From contig JBANAY010000004.1 in the NCBI GenBank assembly GCA_037952775.1, forward strand, positions 2,108,001 through 2,172,000: a stretch of 64,000 nt of DNA, written 5' to 3'. The translations under genes were made by a program, and so were the position numbers. Below are positions 49,930 through 59,580 of this stretch, piece after piece. Position 1 is the first letter of the stretch. Every line of letters starts with the position of its first letter. Origin of the DNA: Clonostachys chloroleuca (Eukaryota; Ascomycota; Sordariomycetes; Hypocreales; Bionectriaceae). A model generated the notes under the pieces. The model saw only the letters and a list, made by a program, of their open reading frames with translations, was not told the origin of the DNA and did not search any database.

Positions 49930-50702
49930 AAATTTTTAAAAGATCAAGGTCTCTAGTATAGGGTAGACCAGCTGTAGGGTAAGCTAGGTCTAGGGTAGAT
50001 AAAGCCTATAGGGTAGGCTTTGAAATACTAGAGAAGGATTGTTCGAAAAGGCGTAGTAGAAGGTGCGGGCTCTATAAGAGAAAATAAAGCTTTATCAGCT
50101 ACAGGGTAGCTAAGAAAGATAGACTGTAGGGTAGATAAAAGAGTATATTGGTGACTTATAGAATCTCTATCTAGCAGGGAGGAAGCCCTGTACTTATAGG
50201 TGTTTCCAGGCTGTAAGAGCCCTGAAGATAACACGTTGCCTTCTGTAATACAGGCTTGTAACCGCTATAAGGTTCTCGTACAGAGGGATACGAGACCGCT
50301 AATGCAGATATTACAGCGGATACGAAGTCCGCTAATGCAGCTGCTATAGTGGTTACGAGGTTCACTAAACTAAGTGCTAAGGTTCTCGTACAGCGGACAC
50401 GAGGTCCGCTAATGCAAGCGCTGCAGCGGATACGAAGTCCGCTAATGCAGCTGCTTCAGCGCAATACGGGATTACTAGCACGGACGCCACAGCGGCCGTT
50501 ACAGCGGTTGTGACCGCTAACGCAATTGCCCCAACGGGCAGCCACAGTAGGTTAGGCCAGTAGCTTCAGAGGGCTTCCAGCTTTGGAGAGCCCTAAGTTA
50601 GTTATTTCATTCCCCCTTACCCTATACTAATTATATATTATTTGATTAATTAATATAGGGTAATCTTGATCTACCCTATAGTCTATAGGGTAAATCTTAA
50701 TA
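49930..50702 (+). repeat. GC-richer repeat (copy 1) with small hairpins
   Basis: The segment 50340-50702 recurs in a heavily mutated form at 52349-52715; the differences are almost all C-to-T and G-to-A. It contains several palindromes of the form GCGGAC-ACGAG-GTCCGC and the flanking CTAATGCAG, and TACCCTATA/TAGGGTA motifs. It may be the LTR or the noncoding end of an unidentified element. No coding frame. Confidence 0.65.
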
Positions 50703-51661
50703 AAAATAATAGATAAAGAAGTAAACTTACTTCTAGAGAGTAAAGTAGATAGCTTTATACTCCTCCTCCTTTTAGAGGTAGTATATATAAGTCTTCTTAT
50801 ACTTCTTCTTAGCCTCCTTCTATTATTACTTTTTAGTAGTAATAGTAGTAGTAGAAATATAAGTACTAGTACTATAAATACTAATTAGTACTTAAAAACT
50901 ATAATCCTAAACTTAAAATACTTATAAGGGGGAGGTAGTAAGGGGTATAATAAAATTAATCTATTAAACTATTAGTATATATCTAAAATAATCTAGGAAA
51001 ATAAATAAATAAGGCTGGAAATATACTTACTATTTATAAGAGAAAGAGAGAGTCTGAAAAATTAATTCCTATAATAATATTAGTAAAACTACTAACTAAT
51101 AGGAGTTATAATATAAAAAATATACTAAAGAGGAATACTTATAAATATATAATTAGCTAAGGAAAAAAGGAAAAAGAGAAGTTTCCTATAAGATTACTAT
51201 AAAAGTATTTATTTAAGAGCTATTTTATACTTTCCCCTTTATATCTTATATTAAGGGTTATACTTAATAGAAGTTCTTACTTTATAGCTTACTTTTATAA
51301 TTATAAATCTATTTAAACTATATAATAATAGGAAGTTTAATTAAATATACTATTTAATAGAGAAAATAAATATATTTATTATAAATATACTTTAAAAAGC
51401 TTAAATAATAAAGTAGAATAAAATTTAATACTATAATATAAACTAACTACTCAGTTTATTTAAGTATCCTAATAATAATAATAATAAATTCTAAGTATTA
51501 TTTTATTAAAACTAATCTTACCTATATAAACCTAATCTTAATTATTCTATTTTAACTATTAATTTCTCTTTAATAATTTAATACTACTATATAGATAAAC
51601 TACTAATAGATATTTAATTTAATACTATAGTATAGATAATAGCTTCTACCCTAGGGGAGTA

Positions 51662-51878
51662 TATTAAAACTAAGGCTTTATATAATTTAATATAATTAGT
51701 TATAATTAAGAGTAGTTTACTCTAAATATATCTCCTTTCCCAGATTAGAAAAATATTAGGCTTAAAGAAGAGGTATATACTAAATTATATAATTATTCCT
51801 ACTAGAAGCACTGGAACAGTATAACTTAGATAAATATAATAATATAATTTCTACCTATCCAATATATAAGATCAAACA
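51662..51878 (+). repeat. Right LTR of the copia element (217 bases)
   Basis: Same length as the left LTR, ends in an intact CA and is followed at once by GATAT, the target duplication. It retains more G and C than the left copy. Confidence 0.88.
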
Positions 51879-51883
51879 GATAT

Positions 51884-52348
51884 CTTATCTTTAAAGCTGA
51901 AGGAGATATCTAAGATCTAAGATCTAGTCTAGGGTAGGTTAGTTATAGGGTAGCTTGGGTATAGGTTAGGCTACTAGAAGTTACTCAGATTTTTCCTGAA
52001 TTTTCTAGACCCTTATTTAGGCTAATATAGCCTAATAACCTATAAATAACACTGCTGACGCTCCTAGCCCTAAAGAGGAACTGGAGCCCGCTAAGCCGTA
52101 GCGATCATAGCGGCCTGTAGCTACTGACCCACAGTGGCTGCAACCGCTATTAGCTAGTGATCGTAGTCGCTATCGGATAGCGGTCTCAATCGCTATTGGC
52201 TAGCTGTTACAGGGGATAGCGATCGCTAACAGTTAGTGGCTGCGATCGCTAACAGTTAGTGGCTGCGACCACTAGAGGTTAGTGGTTGCAACCGCTAACT
52301 TATAGCGATACGGTCACTAACTTATAGTGGCTAAAGTCTCTCAATTCA
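51884..52348 (+). repeat. Older LTR, copy A, second part
   Basis: Continues copy A after the copia insertion and ends CTCTCAATTCA. Matches the reverse complement of 54308-54804 and, more mutated, 56263-56752. It holds two tandem copies of a ~23-base unit CGATCGCTAACAGTTAGTGG; copy B has three. Confidence 0.7.
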
Positions 52349-52715
52349 ACAATACTATAGTAGATATAAGGTTTACTAAACTAAGTATTAAGGTTCTTAT
52401 ATAGTAGATATAAGATCTACTAATATAAGTACTATAGTAAATATAAAGTCTGCTAATATAACTGCTTTAGTATAATATAGGATTACTAGTATAGATACTA
52501 TAGTAGCTATTATAGTAGTTATAACTAATAATATAATTACTCTAATAGATAGCTATAATAGGTTAGATTAATAGCTTTAGAGAGCTTTTAGCTTTAGAAA
52601 GCTCTAAGTTAATTATTTTATTTCTTCTTACCCTATATTAATTATATATTATTTAATTAACTAATATAGAGTAATCTTAATCTACTCTATAGTTTATAGA
52701 GTAAATCTTAATAGA
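52349..52715 (+). repeat. GC-richer repeat, copy 2, heavily RIPed
   Basis: Colinear with 50340-50702 down to the AGAGTAATCTTAATCTACTC-type end, but nearly all CA and TG steps have become TA. It begins directly at the end of older LTR copy A. Confidence 0.65.
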
Positions 52716-53159
52716 TTATACTAGATATAAATATCTTATTAATCTTAACTATAGATAAATTATAATTTAAAATATTTAAATAAATAAATTTATTAATTAA
52801 ACTAGATATTATAACTAATATAAAAAGTATTAAGTTTAAAAAGAGATTTATAGAGTTATTTAGTATAATAAAACTATAAACTCTATTTAGATTTATTATA
52901 TTTTATATAATAAACTTAGAGATCTCTTTTCTAATATACTTTTAAGATATAAACTATCTAAATATTAAGTTTAAAAATATAATTAATAAAGTAGTTAGAA
53001 CTATAAATAATCTTTCTACTCTAATTATAAGAAAATAGAGCTATATATAGTTCTTTTCTAAATATATATTAATAACTAATATAATCTATTTAATAGAATT
53101 AGAATTAAAATAACTTTATTACTATTTTAATTATTTATTAATAGAAAGATTATATAGGT

Positions 53160-54307
53160 TTTTAGAAAGAGTAGGTTATAAAGATATAAATAAAAAAAAA
53201 AAAAAAAAATTAAATATTTCTACTACTAATACTAGATCTATAATCTAGTTTTAAAATATTTTAAATTTAGATTATAAAATAATTTTAACTTTAATTATAA
53301 AATTATAATTAATATTATATATTTACTAAATTAAGAATTAGTTTTATATATTATCTATATAATAATTATATTTTAAAATATAATTTTTCTTATAAATATT
53401 TTAATAAATATATATAGAAAATATTAAAAAGAATTTAGCTAGATATATATCTAAAACTATTAAATTATATTATATATAATATAGAAATCTAATTTATAAA
53501 TAACTAATTCTATATAAATATAAGAATTATTAGTTCTAAATATAAATAAATACTAATTAAAGCTTATTAATTAATTAATAAGATTAAAAGATATTATAAA
53601 CTATTATAATATATATTTAATATTTTATATAAAAAATTTAAAAAGATAATTTTAAAGGAATTAATATTATAAGTAATAGTTAAAGTAGTTAATAATATAA
53701 TAGAGCTTAATAGTTTTATATTAATACTTTTTATATTTAGAGTATATCTAAAAATTATTATATTCTTTTTCTTATTATAATCTATAGTTTAAAGAGTATA
53801 AGTAGTTAATTTTATAATAAAAGTTTTAAGAGAACTATATACTAAAGAGAGAATTATACTTATACTAGCTATATATAATAGCTTTAATCTAATAGAACTT
53901 TTTAAATTTCTACTTCTAAGTAAGATTATAATATAAAAAGAGAATAAGAGATAGTTTAAACTATATAGATTATTATTAAATAGCTTCTATAATATTATAA
54001 TTAAAATATATAATAGACTAAAGATCTTTTAGTATATATATATAAAACTATACTATAGAGATAAATAAATTAAAAATCTAATCTAAGAGAGTATTAGTCT
54101 AATAATATATTTAAAAGACTTCTTACTAATTATAATAAGTAAACTATTATAAAGAAAAGAATAACTAAGAGGTTTAAAGAATAAACTAAAAGTATATATA
54201 TAGTATATAGTATAACTAGTTAGATTATATACTAGCTATATAATATATAAGGAGTAAGATATTCTTAAGCTAGTTAAGAAACTTTAAAAGAAAGAAGTTA
54301 TTATTAT
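53160..54307 (-). mobile_element. Internal remnant of the older LTR element (copy B side)
   Basis: The reverse complement of this stretch matches 56755-57340, which follows older LTR copy C, so both are internal sequence next to an LTR. It is too degraded to identify coding domains. A poly-A run of 18 lies at about 53190. Confidence 0.5.
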
Positions 54308-55213
54308 TGAATTGAGAGACTATAGCCACTATAAGTTAGTGACCGTATCGCTATAAGTTAGCGGTTGTAACCACTAACCTCTAGCGGTCGTAACCACTAA
54401 CTGTTAGCGATCGTAGCCACTGACTGTTAGCGATCGCGGCCACTAACTGTTAGCGATCGCTATCCCCTGTAACAGCTAGCTAATAGCGATTGAGACCGCT
54501 ATCCGATAGCGACTACGATCACTAGCCAATAGCGGTTGCAGCCACTGTAGGTCAGTGGCTACAGGCCGCTATGACCGCTACGGCTTAGCGGGCTCCAGTT
54601 CCTCTTTAGGGCTAGGAGCATCAGCAGCGTTATTTATAGGTTATTAGGCTATATTAGCCTAAATAAGGGTCTAGAAAATTCAGGAAAAAAATCTGAGTAA
54701 CTTCTAGTAGCCTAACCTATACCTAAGCTACCCTATAACCAACCTACCCTAGACTAGATCTTAGATCTTAGATATCTCTTTCAGCTTTAAAGATAAGATA
54801 TCTAATATCTATACTCAACTGATCAGCTTAACTAGCTCTCTCAGATAAAAGTAGGTCTTAAAAAGGTTATATATATCCGTCTTATAGTTTGGTAGTTATG
54901 AGTTAATTTTTTAGATTTCCTATAGTAATAAATTTTACGGAAAAGTTAAAAGTAGCCCGGGAAGCTGCTATAGCGGGTTTTAGAGTAGTTTTTAGTCGGT
55001 AGACCTATAAGAGAAATTAGTATATTTTTCCGGTTCCTCTTACCAAAATAAGATTCTTTTGCGCTATAAAATGCACTATAAACCAACTTTCTAGTATGAA
55101 ATTTGACTAAGTTATAGAGGAGTATTCACTATAAGTTAGAAGCTAAATTTTCCGCTGCTGCTAGTTATAGCGGTCTCAAGGCCTAATGCACCTTGTAGGC
55201 CACTGTAATTTCA
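54308..55213 (-). repeat. Older LTR, copy B (906 bases, inverted)
   Basis: Plus-strand ends TGAATTGAGAG...GTAATTTCA, i.e. TG...CA. It is the inverted equivalent of the two parts of copy A joined and of copy C, and is the least mutated copy. A partial tandem duplicate of its last ~100 bases follows at about 55218-55322. Confidence 0.72.
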
Positions 55214-55846
55214 ATATAAGTTATAGAGGAGTATTTACTATAAGTTAGAAGCTAAATTTTCCGCTACTGCTAATTATAGCAGTCTTAAGGCCTAATATAC
55301 CTTATAGGCCACTGTAATTTTAATAATTATAACTCCAGATACTCTATTTAAAGCTTTTATAATAGCTAAAATTAACTAACTTATTAAAATAGATATATTT
55401 AAGTTTATATAGTTTAATTATAATATTAAAAGTAATTAATTATTTAAAGTATATATTATTAATAAGATAAAAGATTAGAATATATATCTATATAAGAAAT
55501 CCTATTTAATTATATAAGTAATAATACTAGTAAGAAGATAGTTCTTATATAGTTACTAATAATCTAATACTATAGTTAATAGCTTATCTTTATATTAATA
55601 CTATTGCTATTAGTAGTAGAAACTTACTTATATTCTAATAAGTAGAGATATTATATAAGCTTATCTATAGTCTAAGTTAATATTATAATATATAATTTAT
55701 ATAATACTCCTAAAAGATTTTAAATAAAACTATTTATAAGAAATAGTTATAAAAATTATAAAGCTACTATATAGAATTACTAAGTTTAATATATATTAGT
55801 ATATTATATACTATAAGTACTTTATAATATATATAAAAATAGTTAT

Positions 55847-56752
55847 TAAAAATATAGTAGCTTATAAGGTATATTAGGCCTTAAGACTACTATAACTAGT
55901 AGTAGCAGAAGTTTTTAACTTCTAACTTATAGTAAATATTTCTTTATAATTTAGTTAAATTTTATACTAGAAAGTTAGTTTATAGTATATTTTATAGTAT
56001 AAAAGAATTTTATTTTAATAAGAAGAATTAGAAAATTATACTAATTTCTCTTATAGATCTACTAATTAAAAACTTCTCTAAAACCTACTATAGTAGCTTC
56101 CTAAACTACTTTTTAATTTTCTATAAAATTTATTACTATAGAAAATCTAAAAAATTAACTTATAACTATCTAATTATAAAATAGATATATATAACTTTTA
56201 TAAAACCTACTTTTATCTAAAAGAGATTCTTAAGCTAATCTATTAAGTTTAGATATTAGATATTCTATCTTTAAAAATAAAGAAATTATTTAAAATCTAA
56301 GATCTAGTTTAGAATAGATTAGTTATAGGATAGTCTGAATATAGATTAAGCTATTAAAAGTTACTTAGATTTTTTCTGAATTTTCTAGATCCTTATTTAA
56401 ACTATTTTAGCCTAATAATCTATAAATAATACTACTAATACTCCTAGCCCTAAAGGGGAACTAGAGCCTGCTAAGCTATAGTAGTTATAGTAGCCTATAG
56501 CTACTGATCTATAGTAGCTATAAGTACTATTAGCTAGTAATTATAATTACTATTAGATAGTAGTCTTAATTACTATTAGCTAGCTATTACAGGGGATTAA
56601 TAATTACTAATAGCTAGTAGCTATAATTACTAATAGTTAGTAGCTATAATTACTAATAGTTAGTAATTATAACTACTAGAGATTAGTAGTTATAACTACT
56701 AACTTATAATAATATTATTACTAACTTATAGTAATTATAATCTCTTAATTTA
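55847..56752 (+). repeat. Older LTR, copy C (about 906 bases, heavily RIPed)
   Basis: Colinear with the reverse complement of copy B across its whole length; the TG and CA termini have decayed. Followed by internal sequence shared with copy B. Confidence 0.68.
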
Positions 56753-57340
56753 ATATAAACTACTCTTTATTCTCTTCTTATATTATAATCTTATTTAGAA
56801 GTAGAAGTTTAAGAAGTTTTATTAGATTAGAGTTATTATATATAGCTAATATAAGTATAATTCTCTCTTTAATATATAGTTCCTTTAGAATTTTTATTAT
56901 AAGATTAATTATTTATACTCTTTAAACTATAGATTATAATAGAAGAAAGAATATAATAATTCTTAGATATACTCTAAATATAAGAAGTATTAGTATAAAG
57001 CTATTAAGCTCTACTATATTATTAATTACTTTAACTACTATTTATAATATTAATTTCTTTAAAATTATCTTTTTTAAGTTTCTTATATAAAATATTAAAT
57101 ATATATTATAGTAGTTTATAATATTTTTTAATCTTACTAATTAATTAATAAGCTTTAATTAATATTTACTTATATTTAGAACTAATAATTTATATATTTA
57201 TATAAAATTAGTTATTTATAAATTAGATTTCTATATTATATATAATATAGTTTAATAGTTCTAAATATATATCTAGTTAGATTCTTTTTAATACTTTTTA
57301 TATAGTATTTATTAAAATGTTTATAAGAAAGATTATATTT
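56753..57340 (+). mobile_element. Internal remnant of the older LTR element (copy C side)
   Basis: Matches the reverse complement of about 53280-53970. Compared with the copy B side, a few hundred bases immediately after the LTR are missing. No coding domain readable. Confidence 0.5.
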
Positions 57341-57519
57341 TAAAAAGTATTAGAAGGCTTTTCTAATATATATACTATAAAATAAATAGATTAAAAATAA
57401 TTAATTAAGTTATTATTCTAGCTATAGAAATAAACTAGTTATTTTAGAGTAGTTCTAACTAAGTAAACTATTCTATTTCTAACTTCTAGCTAGTAACTAC
57501 TAGTTAGTAGTATTTAGTA

Positions 57520-58018
57520 TACTAATATTAGTAAATTATATTATTTAATAATTTACTAGATAATTAATATTTTTAGAATATTATTCTATTAAGCTAGAGT
57601 TTCTAAAGTAATTATAATATTATTATTATTATTATATAGTAATTAAAATAAAATAATTAGCTAAATAAAAGTTATTAATATATAATAATTAGATATCTTA
57701 TACTAAATAGGGATTTAAAGTATATTAAAATATAACTAATTAGAATATTATTCTAAATAATATAATTAGATTATTATAAACTATATAATATAAATTATTA
57801 TTAATATATAAATATTATAAAGCTAGTTTTAATAAAGATATAGATAATATTATTAATAACTATCTAAAGAAATATTACATTATAAAAATAAATATATTTA
57901 TATATTAATATACTTATTAAGATCTTTATAAGGTTTTTTATTTAGAATTTTACTTAATTAAAGTAAAGTTATCTTTATTAATCCTTAAGATAGATTAGTA
58001 CTATCCACCTTTTATATA
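57520..58018 (-). repeat. Right arm of the outer inverted repeat
   Basis: Reverse complement of parts of 43028-43764. It ends at the abrupt return to normal composition at about 58018-58022. Boundaries are approximate. Confidence 0.55.
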
Positions 58019-59580
58019 ACTTCCTGCGGCCCGGAGGTGGCCTTTGTTCGTAACATACTGACGGAGAAAAAGATTTTGCCTGCGAAAGACGGAGGAAACC
58101 GGCGGCTAAGCCGCCAACACTAGAGAACCATAGGGAGTACATTTTAGACGCGGTCACAGGTCAAGAGAGCCATGACTTGTTAGGCAATTATCAGACTCTC
58201 AAGGAACCTGGGGTAACATACAGTGCTTCTGCTTTGAATGGCCAGTGTGACTCAGGACCACCATCTACCCCATGGGGAATATTAGCCCCAGTGCGGCCAT
58301 CCCTGTCGGTCGGCTGATGGCCAACCTCGGCTCAGTCACCAGCTGCTCAAGAGATGCCTCTAGAGGCTCCTTATCCCTAGCAGATCAGCCAGCGGCAAAA
58401 AATTCGGAGCCGACTGGTGGCCAGGGGACCGCGGGTTGCGAGTCCGGCAATTATTAAAACTGCCGTAGGAGACTGGACACAGTGACATCAGCAGACTTGC
58501 GCACACCTTCATTGCTACTCAAAACGACATAGCCGCGTGATGCCAAAGCAAAACCCCACATCCATCCCTCGGCTTATGTAAATTTGCCGATTCTAGACGG
58601 CGAGTTAAGACGCTTTGAGCAATGAGGGAGCGGATGATCCGCTATTGGCTGAGTCTCCTAGACTATCCGGGGTCGGCCAATGAGCAGAAGCTGACTTGAG
58701 AATATGCGGCTGTCCAACCCTACGAGGGTGCTTCGAACCAATTAATAATCTAAGCTTTGATGTGAATGACTCGGAGTCCTTGGATGGCTTGATTGCAAGA
58801 AGATGAAAGGTGATTGACGCCATTTGAAGCCAGCTAGGACTTAAAAAAAGATATGATGAATGATGTGGGCCTTTGTCTCGATATTTGAGGATAGTCGGTC
58901 TCTTTTGTTCTTTTATTCTATAGTGGTGTTTGTTGAATGTTAACATAGCATGATAAAAAATACTTTTGCGCCCGCTTTGCATTGCGTTGCCGTCATACCC
59001 TATCTTTTGTCTCCCAGATTGCCCCTTCATGATTTCTGGGGTCAAGTGACTCACGCCGCTGATTTTCCAAGAAAAATTCATGAATCGACTGTAATAAAAT
59101 CCCTGTGAGGTCCATTTCATCAGAAGATGCACACTTGAGACCAGGAAAGGTGGTTCATTCAGCTCAGATTTGGACCCGCTTGATAACTATCCTCGAGGGG
59201 CTCCTGGGAGGTTGCGATAGCAGCGACAGCGATAAGGCGAAGGTCTCCTCTCAAACCTTCAGAACCTGCCTGGAGTATGAGGACATATTGCGAAGCATTC
59301 CGGCAACAAATCGGAAGCCGCGACGCGAAACTCCCTACAAACCGCAACGCTGGAAAGGGTTTGTATGCTCTCCAATTCGGACACGCTCCCGATGCTTGCC
59401 ACCGTGGGACTTGGAGGACCTAAAACTTGGGAGTTCGCTGGAACTTTTCGATTTGGCGAATCCCAAAGGTGCATAATTTCCCTCTTCGGGATATATTTTC
59501 AGATTGTGTTTAAGCAAGCCTGTGACCCTTTAGTTCTAAGCCGTAGTGCTGAAATGACGGCATGACTTACGTTTCAGACT
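58019..59580. other. Normal-composition flank, no recognisable gene
   Basis: Open frames of up to 175 codons (58605-59132 minus) and 123 codons (59105-59476 plus) show no domain or family resemblance. Contains a short perfect hairpin GGCGGCTAAGCCGCC near 58101. Probably 3' and intergenic DNA of the transcription factor gene. Confidence 0.4.

Larger units (their letters stand above)
44180..51878 (+). mobile_element. Ty1/copia LTR retrotransposon, RIP-inactivated
   Basis: Bounded by two 217-base direct repeats and a 5-base target duplication GATAT (44175-44179 and 51879-51883). Internal order fits Ty1/copia: a reverse transcriptase remnant is readable despite stops, with a D/N-V-V-N-x-F-like stretch near 47980-48030 and the catalytic box as FYIDNIIII near 48220-48245 (the YVDD position after RIP), then an RNase H end (SLTKPL-like, near 49110-49130). 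A purine-rich tract (CTAGGGGAGTA, about 51651-51661) sits directly before the right LTR. About 2.5 kb between the pol end and the right LTR is extra, and includes a separate GC-richer repeat. Fully defective. Confidence 0.85.
42787..58018. repeat. RIP-degraded block of nested retroelements
   Basis: Extremely AT-rich, stop-codon-dense DNA with a sharp right edge at about 58018. The dinucleotides CA and TG are almost absent over long stretches: I find none in 44401-44640. That is the expected end state of C-to-T change at CpA on both strands, i.e. repeat-induced point mutation, which acts on duplicated DNA in Pezizomycotina. Repeated segments inside it are listed separately. Less mutated islands with visible G+C occur at about 49900-50620, 51900-52340 and 54310-55210. 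No live gene is seen. Confidence 0.92.

Noticed and set aside
50028..50365. Two overlapping minus-strand open frames of 64-68 codons
   Set aside because: They lie in the noncoding GC-richer repeat; the open frame is explained by its hairpin repeats and has no homology I recognise.
51880..54808. A 2.9 kb DNA transposon with ~470-base terminal inverted repeats
   Set aside because: The repeats continue beyond these ends (into 43765-44179 and up to 55213) and have TG...CA limits, so they are better read as LTRs in opposite orientation, one split by a copia element.
58605..59132. 175-codon minus-strand frame next to the RIP block
   Set aside because: No domain or compositional sign of coding; ends in low-information sequence. 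Could be a lineage-specific gene but not supported.
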